Below are positions 12,601-27,600 of a stretch of 64,000 bases of DNA, piece after piece. Source of the DNA: Struthidea cinerea (taxonomy: Eukaryota > Chordata > Aves > Passeriformes > Corcoracidae); assembly GCA_013397865.1 (NCBI GenBank), contig VZTI01000464.1, positions 1,318,110 to 1,382,109 of the forward strand. Direction: 5' to 3'. The position numbers were made by a program, and so were the translations under genes. Every line of letters begins with the position of its first letter. Within the stretch, counting starts at the first letter, position 1. The notes beneath the pieces were generated by a model that did no database searches, was not told the origin of the DNA, and saw nothing but the letters and a program-made list of their open reading frames with translations.

Positions 12601-15600
12601 ACCACTAGAGGGGTGTTCTCTGTTATGTGTTGTTCTACTGATGGCTAAAATATGTGTGAAAGGAGACTCCCACTGCTTGTCAAATCATCCATCAGTTCCT
12701 TCCTTCAGATTTGACATTAGAGTTTGCAACATTAACAGACACCATGAAAACCAGGATGCCAGAAGACTGAATTAGATATATTAAAGAGATACCTTGTAAA
12801 AGAGATGGCATTTAGACATGCACACACAGTGCTGATGTACTGGCAGAAAAAAAGACATCCTGTTTTTCTTCAAACTTTTACTGTTAGCAAATTCTGTGAG
12901 ACATTAGGTGAAAAGGATCTTTTTCCTAAGAGATTTGGTGTAGAGCCAGAGGCAATATACTGAATTATACAGAGCTGCTTTGTTTTGTTTTGGGTTTGTT
13001 TGGGTTTTTTTTTTTTTTTTTTTTTTTTGTTGGCACCTTCTTTGGTGGTTTTGCAGGGATGATAGGGAATTCAATGCTTACAGCTTTAATTTTACTCATT
13101 TGAGACCCAGACTGAATATGTATGTGTATTTTTGCAGAGAGAGAAAATGTTGCAGAGCAGTAGAGAAAAGAACCATGTTCTTGGGCATGGCGCCTTCAGG
13201 GTGCCAAAGGCTGCTAGAGTATATTCTTGGATGGGCATATCAGAAATACTTTAAACTGAGCCTTAGACCATGTAGACTGTAGTCCTGTCCTTACTGCTGT
13301 TCCGGTGTCCTCAATGTGCAGAGCACAGGAAGAATACAGGCAGATTTGAAAGTGGGATGTACACAGCTATGGCAGTGGGTGTAGCATCTTTTAGAGCCCT
13401 GGTGTAAATCTGTACTCCATCCCAGAAATAAATAATGACATTAGAACCAAAGACAGACATTTTTTTTGTGTGAGGCACCGGTTAAATGGCAGCCTACCAC
13501 TGGTGGTAATAAGTTCCCAGCTTGTTTTTCAGTCTAGAATGCATGCAGACTTGGCCTGCAGGTGAGGAAGGAGCTAAATATTGCCATTGACTGAGCAGGA
13601 ATCTGTCTGTCTTGGTTATACCTGAAACCTACTAGAATTCCAGAAAGGCAGAAAAACAAGTTTAGTCATTCTGTCAAGGAAAAACAGATAATTGACTAAG
13701 AGTTTGTATCTTCCTTGGTGAAACGTGATTGTGATAGTGACAGAAATACAGCCTCCAAAGTGTTATGCCTTTTTCTTCCTCCCCTGCTCCTCTCAGACAC
13801 ACATACCCATTTCCAGAGCCCTTCTTACACCACCGGCTTCAAGCTCCGCAGTATCGACAGCTGTGAGGCTGCCACATCCCACAGGGATCTGCTGTGAAAG
13901 AGAAGGGTTTAAATCAAGCCTTCCTTGGAGCAGTGGCTCTGTGTTCACTAAGGTGTAAATCTTTGGAAGCAGATCATACCTGAAGTGCATCCACCCAAAC
14001 TGGACTAGGGGAGCAGGAGCTGCGTAAGGCAGGGCTAAAGGGGGGGAGTGGGTGGTGGGCACCTGTAATCCAAGCTCATATCTGCCAGCACTGGTCTTGC
14101 AGCATTGGCTGGCTTTTTTTGGGGATGATTTGAGCCCTCTGTGTTGAACACCAGGAGAAATCTTTGCTTTTTCTCACCGCGGTTTGGGGCAGTCTGTACA
14201 GATGTCTCAGCAGGTCCTCTATTGCTTTTGGGGTATGTCAATGCTTGGGTGGTTCCTCAAATGTCTTTAGAAAAGTGGGGTTTGTGAGAGAAGGACTTGG
14301 CAGCTGGTACCTCACAAGTCCGGTGGGTTGATTGTATTTATGTTTTTCTTCCTTCAATTAAATCCTGGGCACAGGCTGAAGTGACCCAGTGGCATGAAGG
14401 CCCAGCTTTGATCCATCCAGGGCCCCAGTCCTGTCCTTCAGCGCACTCAGTTCAAGCGAAAACGAGCTACTAGATTTGCAGCCAAATTATATTGAAGTGG
14501 CTCACAGCAGTCGGCTGGTATGTAACAGGGTGTTTTCTTAGGAAGGCAATAAAGAGAATATTGTCTAGATTAAAAATCACATAGGAAAATATTTTTCTGT
14601 GCAACCAAGGAAATTATGCTTTATTAAAGTAAAATATAGCTTACACAAATAAAAAGGATAAATAAGCACTGATGTCCTTGTGATTTCTTATTTCCTTGGC
14701 AACTGTCTCTATTTTGTTTCATTCTGATTGAAGCAAGACAATGACATGCATGTGCATGTGAGTGCAAGTGTACTTAAAAACATTGAGGTTTGTGATTTGA
14801 TAGTGCGACTCACACCAGTGTAGGGTTTCATTGTTTTAGAGCCAGGGCAGGTATGTACAAGGTTACTGCATTATTAACTGCCTAGTTAGACAAGATATGG
14901 AAAAGAATGGGTGAGATCTGTGCTGATTTAGAGTTTCTGATGTTGTAAGAGAATTTTCTGTTTGTAGATATACTCCAAGGTATCACCCTTTCCTTTAGCC
15001 TTGCCTCCGACTCTGAAAGCACACATCAGCTTTTCTCTGTTCAGTACCTGGCAGCCTTTGAAAATGCATTGATGTTTTCAAGGCAAGGGGAGACAGCTGT
15101 TGTGTGGACAGGTGAGACGGAAGGGGACTTGAAGGAGAGGGTAGGCATGAAGGGTGTTCTCCTGTGTTTCTGCCCCGGTGTTTTATTTCAGTTGGTGACG
15201 TTCATCAGGTGAGTCCTTCGTCACGTGCCTTGGCTCGTAGTGTTTTCTGGGATGAGCAATGCAATCACAGATACTGGGTCTATCCACATTGGTGTGACTT
15301 GTTGCTGACTCACTGCCTCTCCTCTGGCCCTTTGAAACCCCAAGGTGGAGTGGCTGAAGAATGAAGAGGTGATTGATCCTGTGGAAGACCGAAATTTTTA
15401 CATCACCATTGATCACAACCTGATCATCAAGCAAGCCCGGCTTTCTGACACAGCCAATTACACCTGCGTTGCAAAAAACATTGTGGCCAAGAGGAAAAGC
15501 ACCACAGCGACTGTGATAGTCTATGGTAAGTGATGCCTTGTACTGTTGCACGGGGATGGACACACACTCAGAGCAGGCGGTGGGGCAGGAGGGGGATGCA

Positions 15601-18600
15601 CAGTGCCCATGTGCAACTCTGGCTGCGGTCAGTGTCCCGGCTGGGCCGCCGGCACTGCCTGGTGACTTGCAGCCACACACAGGGACTGCAGTCAGGGGCA
15701 CTGCTGAAATCCCTCGGAAGTGCGATGGCTTGGCTTGTTGGTGACAGGCAATGGCGTTAAAGGAGGAACAGCCCCCTACGCAAACAGCCTCACTGGAGAG
15801 AAGGCGGCTGCTCCCCTTGCTGTAACACACACAGCTGGATACAGCAGGGAGCCACCTGGGAACATCCTCCAGCAGGAGTGTCCAAGGCATGGCTTACTAC
15901 CGACACAGTTCATGTTCTTAGTGACCCTTTTCAGAAACAGGAGTGAAACTGATAGGGAGTTTGTGCTTCCAGAGACTGGTAAGAGTGTCAGAGCTCATCA
16001 GAATCCACCGTGTTTCTATATATCTTTAAAAAAGCTTATTTTTGGTGCCTACTTCTAAAACATACCCTCATAAAGAGCAAAATAGCAAAGTGTTCTGGGA
16101 CTGCAGTTCATAGGCACACAGCCTAGCTTACAACTAAACATCAGGGGAACATAAAGCATGGGATAGCATTATTCTGTGTAGCATCCACAGTCCTGATATG
16201 ACTGAGGCTGTCCATGCTTTGGCTGGGAAAGGATGAGATGCCCTCCTAGGGTCTCTTCCAGCCTGTGTTGCACTGTAACTCTGCCCCACCAGTCCAAGCC
16301 TTTGCCCCTGCAGAATTACTGCCCCAAATGCATTCCAGGTGGGGGTATCCACCAGAACAAAACCTGCTCTGATTATGTGCCAGCTGACTGAACTGGTGTT
16401 TCTTACAATCAGCTTAATTATAGGCTAGACAAGTAGGAAAAAATCCCTATGATTATCCCTAATATTCATTTCATATTCAGGGTAGCAGTTAGATTTAATT
16501 GTAAGCAGTTGCTTCTCTGAAGTTACAATGAGGGCTTTTTACTTCAGTTTTTATAGAAAACTGGCTGAATTGAGTTGATTAGCAGTGCTTTTGATATTGA
16601 GGGATGGACCGTGCAAGAGCACCGTGTTTTGTAACTGAGATGAATGCAGAAACATAAAGATGTAGGCGTACTACAACCCTTCCTCATACATACACAGAAT
16701 TTTTTTCAAAAGTGTATTCAAGAGACATGTGTAGGGAGCAGGCATTTTTATGGGTTTTGCTGCCAGAGATCCCTAAGGGATGTGTCATATCACAGACATT
16801 TGGGTGTAGGGAATCCGAGCAGTTAGTATGTTATTACCCATACCCTGACAATGACATTTATGTAGAGCAGCACAGATCCTTCATCCCTCCATCCATCCCA
16901 GAATGTGAGGTGGGTGAAAAGGAGAGTCATCATAAATATCTTCCCAAAGTCCAACAGAAAGAAATGCATTTAGTGTTACCTCATTCTGAACAGCTTAAAT
17001 ATCTGTTAGGAAAGTGCTGGGACATTCATATATGCACCAGCTATGTCCACAGAGGGGTGAGTGAAGTTGTCCTGACATCCTGAAGTCACCTTCTTGAAAG
17101 AAAGGAAAAGAAAATTCTCAAAATCTAATCAAAGCATGGGGGTCTCTCAGCATGCATAGGTGATGGGTGCATCTAAGTGGAAGTGCAGGTTATCTCCCTT
17201 TGGAAAACAGTGCAGCTATCAGAGCACAGGCTTCTGGCTGGCAGAGCTCTCTGAACCTGCAGGGATGTTGGTCATACACACTCCACCAGGCACATAAGGC
17301 TGGGTCAGGGTGGTTTTCAGGCTAAGGCAGGTCACCTGCCAACCCTAATAGTCATCAAATGATGGTTTTCATTCAGCATCAGCATTCCTTCAGCTTGTAC
17401 AAGGACTTCTGGCATACACTTGGTGTGTTGGAGACGTGGGTTTGTGCCTGTTCAGTGTTGCTTCTCGTGCCATCTCGTGTGGCCGCTGTTGGAGGCCACA
17501 TGACACAGAGCCAGAAGCACCGTGGGGCTGCCCAAGCCGGGCTGCTTGTGTGACCATGCTCTTTCTCTCTGGCTTTGCAGTGAACGGAGGCTGGTCCACC
17601 TGGACTGAGTGGTCCGTGTGCAACAGCCGCTGCGGGAGAGGCTTCCAGAAGCGCACGAGGACCTGCACCAACCCTGCCCCGCTCAACGGCGGCGCCTTCT
17701 GCGAGGGCCAGAGCGTCCAGAAAATCGCCTGCACCACTCTGTGTCCAGGTTCAGTGTGAACAGCACACAGCACATACAGACACACTGTCTGTCATCAGTC
17801 ATTTCAGGAGAACACTATTCGTTGCAAAAGCCTCCTTCTCATTAATAATAAATCCAACATTTCAGGGAATTAATATGTAATTGTATTGCATAAGTAGATA
17901 AAAGAGTGAACACATCAAGCAGCACGGGTTCCAGCCCTTCTTTTGCACACTGCTTGCACTGTGGTCTCAGCTCTTATAATTCAGGGGATTTAGGGAACAT
18001 TCAGAGCTTCAAAATGTAGGAGATAAAGGTTGAAAGCTCTGGAAAAGAATTGGGATTTGAATGTAGAAAGCAACTGTGATGCAAATATATTTGCAATGTC
18101 TGCTCAGTCCAGCTGTCTCAGCAAGTAAAGCATCTGGGATGTGGATATTAAATTTGAGGCAGATGTTTACCTGACATATACAATCATCAAATACAAAGGC
18201 ATTTTTATTGGAAAGAGATGTGTATCCATACTTTTAGAAGTTATTTAAATATAAACTTCTGAAAAATACAAAATTGTTTCAGGACATGCAATGTAGTTGC
18301 TGACTTCTCTGTGATAAAATTCTGCCATCTGTCCTACTGTCCAGTGCTCTCCTACTACTGACCCACTCAAATCAATGGCAGTAAGGTCATCTTTAGCTTG
18401 TGAAGTTTGGTAATCCATCTCTGTCACTGGAGCAATTTCATATTTTGTACTTCAGCTGTTTAGTTTAGTGCTTCTGAAAATAATTTTCAGGATTTTGAAA
18501 GGTGCTAAACACATTCCTGGTTCTGCTCATGTGAAATAGATTGGTGCTTCTAGATATTTGTTTTAATAGAGAATATTTAACATTAAATATCTTCCTACTA

Positions 18601-21600
18601 AAGAAGAATTTCTGGGCAAGTTTAACCTCTGTGTTAAAAAATGTCACCCTCACGCCAAAAAATTAAATCACAGATTCCTGACTTGTTGCTTGTACACTTT
18701 GAGCACAGATAAACTGGTTAGAAGTTCATATAAAGGGGAGGAAAGACCAGAAATGGGGCTGGGGCAGAGAGAAAAGAGATGTACATTTACAGGCCAGAAG
18801 TAGAATTTAGAGAAGAGTAGGCTGATGGTCTTTTTGCCATGCTAGGAATGGCTGGGAGTTGAAGGCTGGCTTGTGCCACCTGTGTTGTGTGCATCGCTCT
18901 GTCTTAGTCTCACTTTCGTGTACCCCTAACAAGTTGTGTCCTTTCCTTGTCTCAGTGGATGGCAAGTGGACATCCTGGAGCAAGTGGTCCACCTGTGGCA
19001 CGGAGTGCACCCACTGGCGCCGGAGAGAGTGCACGGCCCCAGCACCCAAGAATGGGGGGAAGGACTGCGAGGGGCTGGTGCTGCAGTCCAAGAACTGCAC
19101 CGATGGGCTCTGCATGCAGGGTAAGTGCTCTCTCCAGGACGTGGGGCATGTGTGGCAAACCCTGAAATAGCTGCAGATCAGCATCAATGACCTAAAGTCA
19201 CGGAACCATTTGTAGGAGAAATGAGTTGATCCAGTTCTCAACCAGTCTGGACATCCCACTCTTCTTGCCTGGAATATGAAACAGTGAAGAATTAGAAAGA
19301 GTCATAACAGAGCCTTCTCCTGCTGGCCCTCCCCACCAAACAGCCCTCCTCTCTATCCTGGCTCAGCATCTGTCCAGAGAAACTTGGCAGTGGTTCTTAT
19401 AGAACTGAAAATAGAAAAATAGAGCATGTAGGGCAAAGCCAGCACTTTCAAAAGAGTAAACCTGGCCAGGCAGATCAGCTTCTGGCTTCTCACTATCAGG
19501 AATGGTGAGTGCATGTGTTTCTATTTGTAACTGTTATGCTCCTTTTTGAATTTCGGGTGACCTATGGTAGGAAGAGGTACACATATCAATGCAGTGCTGA
19601 TGCAAACTTCATATCTGGTCATCAGCATGCTGCAGCCTAATGAACATCAGCTCTAGTGCTGAAGTCTGTTCCACCTGTGCCTATTCACTCTGTGGTCCTG
19701 CCTTTCTGACTAATAGAGAGAGAAGCAAAGAAAAGCAGGTTTTAAGTGTGATTCTGACATGCACTGATGAACAATTAGTTGGCTCTACATGCCGTCCCCT
19801 CTCAAAAATGAGGTTTTCTTTGGTCTGCTGGTGCATCAAAACTCCTTTTGAGATTTCATTAGTACAATAACCTGAGCCAAAATCCTCACTTACACCTCTT
19901 TCCTATTCCTTCAGCCCATCTCTCTGCAGCACTTCTCTGTCAAGCCTCAGCTCTCTGTTGTCCAAAGAGTTGTGGCTGTACCCATCCAGTACCTCTTTGT
20001 CCAGATCATAAAATGCTTTGAGTTCTGTCATAAAAAAAAGGAGTAAAGAATTTTTATTCTCTGAGGCAGGTTACTTTTTGACTGAAATAGTCATGATGAC
20101 AGAAAATGACACTACCAGCTAATAAATTGGTCTGCTCTTTGAATAAGTGCTATATAGGATAGCTATGTTGGTAGTGAGCTCTGAGCTACCCTATGGCACA
20201 GCATGGCCATTTACTTTGAGGTTTCCCAGATTTACAAATATCTTCCTCAATGTGACTCACACAAGCATTTCCATCATGTTAAAAGCTACTAGTCAATGTC
20301 AGCGGTCTAGAAAGCTGTAATCCCTCAAAACACTTGTTTTTATGGTGAAATTGGAAAAGTAGAACTCAGAACTCTTTTTCGTTTCTAAAGATAGGGGGAA
20401 AACATCCAACCACGTCTTACTATATAACACCTTGGTGGCTTTTATTGTAGGGAAGCTAATGCACCCCTACTTCCAGCAGTGTTAATAAGTCATTATGGCA
20501 AATTAGGAGGAAAAGGTGCATTTCCCCACAAAGAGGAGCTCTTCACTATCAGATTATATTTAGACAGGTGTATGTCATCTCCGTGTATGTGCATAAAGAG
20601 AGCCATTTAAGCAGAAATCTTGTGGAAAAGTAGGTATAATAGTACAGCAGAATAAAAGCCCTGTAGGGATCTCATTTATCTGTTGATGGTATATTGCATT
20701 TTATTTGTGAAAGTGGATGCTGAGTATAAAGCAGGGGTCTTCAGCAGGAGAGAGGGTGAAACTGTTGTGAATCCTATTCTGCTTCATATATATGTATATA
20801 AAAAATGGTAATGAAAAATATGCAGTCACATAAGGACCTGCTTAGCTCCAGGGGCCGTGATAATCCTTCAGTGTTGGAATTTAATGGCAGTGTTTTAATG
20901 GTGCCTATACTCGCGGGGTTTCATATACCTGTAAAACTTACAGTCCTGCTCCCTGATCCATCACTGCTGAGAAGATTGATTTGCTGTACTTCATGGCAGT
21001 GTGCCTGCTGCTCTCTCTCTCTCTCCTCTTCCCCCTCTTTTTCTTTATTTCTCTTTCTCAGTTTATGCAAAATCAATCTGAACACACTTATATTTTTGCC
21101 CGTGTGGATTTAGATTCATAAAAAATCTGCCTGCTGAGCTAGGAAGACACACAGCACTCCTTTGATTCCTGAAACAACATACTTCTTTCCACAGTATTTG
21201 AGACTCTGGGGGTCTGGAACTGATGATTCTCCTGGCCTGGGCATCTGTAGATTCACAGCAGTCTTTTCCAGTGATTTCATGCCACTGGGTCTGGCATGGC
21301 ACATGTGGTGTGGAGGAAGCTACAGCCACCTTTTCTCTGTGGCCATAGCCCTCTGGGAGATCTGTTGGCCAGCTTCTCACCTGCTCCATAGTCAAATCCT
21401 GTTCCTAGGTGCCCTGGTGCTGCCTCCTTAGTGTCAGTCTTTAGTGAGAGCTTGAAGGTTGACACCATGGATGTAGTTGAGGTCAAAGAATTAGTAGGCA
21501 GACTCTCTTGCCAGGAGTCACTAGCCTGTTGCTTTGACAAAAACTCACTTGTAAATATATATCTCCATGTAGCTGCATGTAAAAGATATCCTGGAAAGTG

Positions 21601-24600
21601 GTGGATTGAATGAGTCTAATTTACAAGCCCCTTCTCTTCCAGTCTATTATTCACTTCAGTAGCATCAGCTGGATAAATCAATAAGCTCTTTCATCAGACT
21701 GCCCCTGCTCCAGCAAAGAGCACAACTCTGCACCACCATCGATTTCTGTGGGGATAAAAACAGTGGAGCTTTCTCCATCCCTTGTAATTACAGTATTTTA
21801 CACCCAAAGCTGTAGTTTGTGCTTACCACTAACTGTGGCATTCCTCATGCAACTCCACTGTTGCATTTATTCAGACTTGCTGGTACACACATACTCTCCC
21901 GTATGCAGTAGTTAGTATTTTTCCGTTAACACGAAGGGATGAACAGTCAATAAACTAGAGAGCCCACAGAGAGACAGCAGGCTGAATTGAAGAGGAAAAG
22001 CAGAAGTAGTGAAAATTTAGGGCAGTCATTGCTATTTTAAGTTTTCAAGTACACAATATTGTGTAGCAGTTCCCATTATAACAATTTCATAATTCCCATA
22101 ATAGCAATAATACGATCTTCTGGAACAAAGTCTGCTGTAGGTGTAAGAATTGGCTGGTTACCACCCACGCTAGTTGCATTATTGCCTCCATAGTTGCATT
22201 ATTTCCCATTTGATGTATGAGTACTGTGGAAAATACTTCAGTGCAAGGAGCAACACTTTTAAAGGCACGCACTGCATCTCACAGGGGATTGCTGTAAACT
22301 GAAGCACTGCAATTAGCCCTTCACTCATACCACCTAATGACTTCGGTGGGTGTTCTGTGCAGGGAAGAAGAAAGCAAAGCACTCTCCTGCTGGCTCAAAC
22401 TTCAGTACAAGTAGTTCCCTTCACTAAGTCACAAACATTTTTAAAGCAACATACAAGGGGTGGTGTTTTGCTGGACAGAGTCTGGAATGAGTGCAAGACC
22501 CCTTGTGTGGTACAAAACAGATGCTTCTGCTTTGCATGATGTGTAAAATTCTGCTGATAGTCAGGAAGAGGTGGACAACCTGTGAGGAGAGTTAGCTGTG
22601 CTGTGTGGCTATGTTGAAGGCTTATTACCTGCGTTGTTTGAAGGCTTGTTACCTGAGTTGTGACATGCAGCTGTCATGCTCACAGCATGTCACATATATC
22701 CTTTCTGTTGAGGATCTGAAGTGACACAGTGTTCAGATCTGTATTGTCCCTGTCCTGAATGAGTAAGTACAGCAAGTCCCTAGGCATGAGGTTGATGCCT
22801 GCTGGTCCTTTGGTCTTTTCTGAAATCATGCTTGAGATGTGCAGGGTTGGCACTAGCACAGTCAGAGGGAGAAAACCAGTGCCCCTTTTTCTGCTCACTC
22901 TTGGCTTTAGTTGATCACTGTGGCCTTTCATAAAAGGCTGGCTAAGTCTTGCTTTAATTTTTTGTTTCAAAACACAAAGCTAACTGTCTTACAGCGGCAA
23001 GCAAGATAATACAGAAACACATGTTGTTGCTTGAAGACTATGGGTTATGTAGTTACACAAATAGTACTGTTGCTCTGTGAAGTAAAATTGTTTACTTTAT
23101 TCAGTCTCACAATATGGAATAAAAATCTATCATGGAATAGCAACAAAAGGAAATTTCCACCTGTGAATCACTGCTGAGTGTCATCAGATCCAGTATGGAC
23201 TTTTTCTTTGTTTCACGAGCATGAAAAGACTGAGATGCGCTACTGTCATTTTAAAAAAAAATGGAAGAAGAGATTCAAAACAGCTTCACCAGGTGCTACA
23301 GACAATGCTGTGGACTAACTCTCAGGTCACTCTGGTCCTCTCCCTGCATGCAGCTTAACTGTTTGGAAAATCAAATAGCAGGTGCACCACTGGAGGAAAA
23401 GGCTCCATACCATGGTGAAGATGTTATTACCAGACTGATAATTCCACTCCTTCTTAGAAAAGGCTGCCTCTAGTCAAGAGTGAATTGATGTGAAATGGTG
23501 ACAGCAAATCTGTATTTGCTGAGTGCCCTGAAATCCTTGTCTGAAAGGCAGTATGAAGTTCATAAGGTTCCCTCTTTCAATGATAGTGCCTGAGCGAGTG
23601 AAAAAGATGCCATTTATCCTGCTTGGGCATGAAATGGCAAACTGCTGCCCTTTTCCGGTCTTGTCTCTGTTTACACACAGGTCCTGAGCAGAAAGCAAGG
23701 CTACCCTGATACTAGCATCTCTTTCTTCTCAAAACATACATATTGTGCACGTGCCCTGCTTGGTTAATGTAACATGTCAGAACCTCTGGTGGAATAAGTA
23801 TTCGTTTCCCTTTTTGGCTTGATTTGAAAGCAGGCGCTCAGGGAAGAATTACAGGGCAGAGCAGCTTGATGAGGACCACAGGTCCACCAGAGCAGATCAG
23901 TGAGCAAAGAGCAGGGGAATGTTTTCCAGACTCCAGGAGGTAAGCAGAACTCTCTCAAGGGAGGCTGCAACAGAAGCCTGTGTGTGCAGAGGAATGAAAT
24001 AAAACCTTTTATTAAGAGCATGTGGGTCAAGAGAGAACTTCTAATACATTCAGTCTGTCAGCATAATGATACAGCCACCTGGCCTGTTTTGGCCTAGCAG
24101 GGGGAGTTCATTCATTTGAAGAAGGCATCTCATCTGTTCCTAAAGGAAGTTTTCCATAATGCTGTTACTTGATATGAGTAAAGGGATGTGTTATTCTGTT
24201 TTCTACCCAGCTACTACACAATGGTGTGGCAGCCAAGGGAGTTTATGCACACATCTCGGAGTTATGACTCATCTCTATTTTATTGTAGCGACATGAAAAA
24301 TCCCCAGCTGAGGAGCATCCACGCTCCGATGGGCCCTATGCAACTGAGAGCTCTTGCCTAGAAAACCAACTGCTTGAAGCAGATAAACGTGTTGGGGGAA
24401 AATAGAAGTGCAGAGCCACAGGCAAAACTCAGGGCACTGAAATCCCTGTGTCTTAACCCCAGTCAGTTCAGAAAGAGCCACCTCCACATTATTTTTAAAG
24501 ACAGCAAGTGCTGTAAGATCTCCAGGCTGTTTTGAAAAATTTACACTAATTAGAAAAATGTTATAGCCACGCAGAGAGGAGAAAAAAAGATAACCTTGTC

Positions 24601-27600
24601 CATCTATACTTTTCATTCTTCTTTATTCTCTTAGGTTTTCTTTTATTCTCGCCTATTCCTCTACACATTAAAAAACTCAAGAAGTTGCTCAGATAGATAA
24701 AAGAAGAATTCAAATCTTATGAAGCCTGATGTGTTGATTTAATTGTAAAAGAAAACCACCCCATACAGTGACAATAATGTACGTTTATATTTTCCTTGTC
24801 ATATACAAAGGTGGATATATTTCATGATTTTTGCTTTCTTGTCAGGGTGTCAGTCAGGGCAAAGTTACATGAACATCTGAAGGCTCATCAAGGAGTAAGC
24901 GAAATAATAAGTAAAACTCAGTGCTATTTCTAAATCTAGACTAAAAACATTCTTGGCAGCATGCTGAGATGAAAACTCATGTTGGGGAAGGAAGTTTCTG
25001 GAATCTGGGAAACAAACTTTGATCAGCTGAGCTGATTCTGGAGTCTGTGGGATTTTTGAGGTTATAAACTGAAGAATACAAGTTACGTTATGTGTGAGCT
25101 TACAAACCTGCCAAAGATTTTTATACCCGTTCCATGTGGGTAACGTATACTTTTCATGACCATTTCTGTCCAGCATTCTTAACAGTTTTGATCCCCTGTC
25201 CTAGATCCTCTTCCGATTGTCCCTACCTTCATCTAGCTGTCTGCCATGTATCCTCTCTTTAGTGGTGTCCCTTGTCCTCATTTCAGTGCTCTTGTCTCAC
25301 TACAACAAAGTGAACCCCAGGAGGTCTATCTGGCATTCCGTCATTGCAAGAGTGAAATTTGCAAATACACCATCTAGTGAATTGCAGTGCCAGGCATGTG
25401 TTTACTTTTGCTGTCAAACATGCATAACAAACCCAAAGCTGAGGTTCTACTAAAGATTGACATAAGATTTAACCAAAAGGTCAAAGTCCTTAACTGCAAA
25501 AGACTGCATAATGTCAAACTTGGATATTCTAATCCACATCAAATTTTAGCAACAAGTTATCCTTCTCTTCCATCTTCCCTTATTCCCTATAGATGTCATG
25601 CATGTTTAAACTCAGGCAAGACCTTTCTATCAATGTTAACAAAATGTCAGGATCTAATCTAAAATGAAAACATAATTGCAGTCTTAATTATAGAATATCA
25701 TGAACTCCTGTTCAAGGAGAGAACAAGAGAGTGTCCCCGTTTAACTCACCCACTCAGGAAAGATCTGAGATAATACCCAAGTAAATAATCAGTCACAAAA
25801 CCTCAAGCTCCCTCTTTAATAGCCCACCCTGAATATGCCAATAATTAGTGCTTCAGAATGAAAATAAATTGCTGTGCATTATCTCTGGGATGCCTGATAT
25901 CATATCTGACCTTCAGATCATCTTTACTACAGACATGAAGGTCATTCTTTAGAACAGAAAATGTAGGAAGAAGCTGGGCACATTCTGTCTGAAAGATTTT
26001 TGCTGTGCCAGGGACTCTGTTGTTGGTTTGGTTTTTGTTTGTTTGTTTGTTTGTTTGTTTTTTTAATTTTTAACCACCACAAGTAAGGTATAACATATGA
26101 CATCTTCTCGGTTTTGTGATACATTTCCTGGGAAACAGCAAGGGAGAGAAACAATTAACAGCAATTAGAGTTCAAATATTATTGTTAATACTTTTCCTAT
26201 GGTAAATCTGCATTAGCAACATGTTAAGTGAACATGAAGCCTTGACACTAAAAACAGTCAGAATATGGGGTTTACTCTAAGATTGCTTTTGAACCATTAA
26301 CTCTGCCCCTTGTAGAAAAGAAAATACTGGAAATGCGTGCAGCCTCTGGACAGTGGAACTTGCACAAAGCAATTTAAAACTCCTGAATGTCAAATTAAAT
26401 CTTCTAAATTCCTTCTCGTAAGCTGGGAATATGTGACTGCTTGTCCATCATAAATGGAAACCTAGATGGACTAAGATGGAAGCCAATAGCATTGCAATGC
26501 ATCTGCATTAATATTTTGAAAGCCCTTGAAAGTCTTTTCTGAAAGCTTTGAGCCTTTGCTAACTGTACTGATCATGTGGAATTTCCTTTAAAAATAATGA
26601 AGAGACTCAAGCAAGCTGCTGATAGCTGTAGGAATGATGGTGAATGAGGTAAGGCAGAAGGAAATGGGACTAGTAATGCTAGGTCACAGCCAGAGTCACA
26701 GCACTGCAAACACTGCCGGGACATATGACATTTTATCTTCTTTGTCTCAAAACCCTCTCTGTGTAATGGAATTCAGAATGTAGAATTGATGAATGTCTCT
26801 TCCCATGAGTGCAAAAAAGCCTGAAATTGGGATGACATTGAATTTAGAATGGCATTTTACAGGGAGAGGGAGATAGGCTGAATTTCTAGAACTTGGAATT
26901 TGGAAACAGCAATATATACTTGGGGAGAGTTGAGGATATTTTTTACTCATTGAGATCCATTGAAGTAGAAATTAACAACAGGAAGAAAAGTTACTAGGGT
27001 TCCTAAACCAATTTTATTCAGACTTTCCTGGAAAATTTCTGAGACTGAGACTCATTATAGAAAATTTCAGCAAAGCCAAAGATTTTAAATTAAATTCTGA
27101 GCTACTGGCGCTGGACCAAAGAGGAGGGTGATATGACTCAATGCTGAAAGAAGACCTCATTTTGGGAATTAAGAACAGAAGCAATTGGGTGCGTGTTGTT
27201 TTGGCCTGGTATGAAAAATAATTACCAACTTGCTGGCTTTGAGTTATCAGATACTGGAATTCATCTGATGTGTATGTATCACAGCAAAACAAAGGGTTGT
27301 TTCAGTAAACTCATGTCATGTCTTATTTACCACACACCTACTTTAAATCATCTAAGAACTGCTTCCTTCAAATATTAAGCTTCTGCATGTAATAATTAGT
27401 CTCTGTTTATCTGTTTCCTGGGAAAGGAAGGCAGCAGTTGAATGTGTGGTGCCTTCTTTTCTCAGAGATGATTTAAGGGCATTGATTTTGGAGCCAAAAG
27501 GAGGAAAAGTGCTGTTACGATATACCGTGCTCAACCTGTTGAGTTCTTTGCAACAGGATGTTATTGAGGCACTCTCATGTGGCTAGGCTTTCAGAAGGAC

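Larger units (their letters stand above)
3623..15344 (+). other. UNC5C: UNC5C intron (11.7 kb) inside the second Ig domain
   Basis: No additional exon was recognised. It contains an A-tract near 5500-5513, a hairpin at 5322-5344, TAGT and TG microsatellites around 10178-10285, a 24-nt T-tract at 13005-13028, and AT-rich segments near 7060-7340 and 11780-11990 that look like possible conserved non-coding elements. The remainder appears unique and unremarkable. Confidence 0.85.

Noticed and set aside
13005..13028. T-tract as the tail of a reverse-strand retrogene or SINE
   Set aside because: No retrogene coding sequence or SINE body was recognisable next to it and no target-site duplication was evident.
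15183..15890. 235-codon open frame on the - strand overlapping the Ig exon
   Set aside because: It is the antisense shadow of the conserved exon at 15345-15525 and its flanks, without recognisable protein features.
16218..16281. Possible degenerate CR1 tail
   Set aside because: Only a weak likeness (GGGTCTCTTCCAGCC) without the upstream CR1 body or clear terminal repeat; not enough to call.
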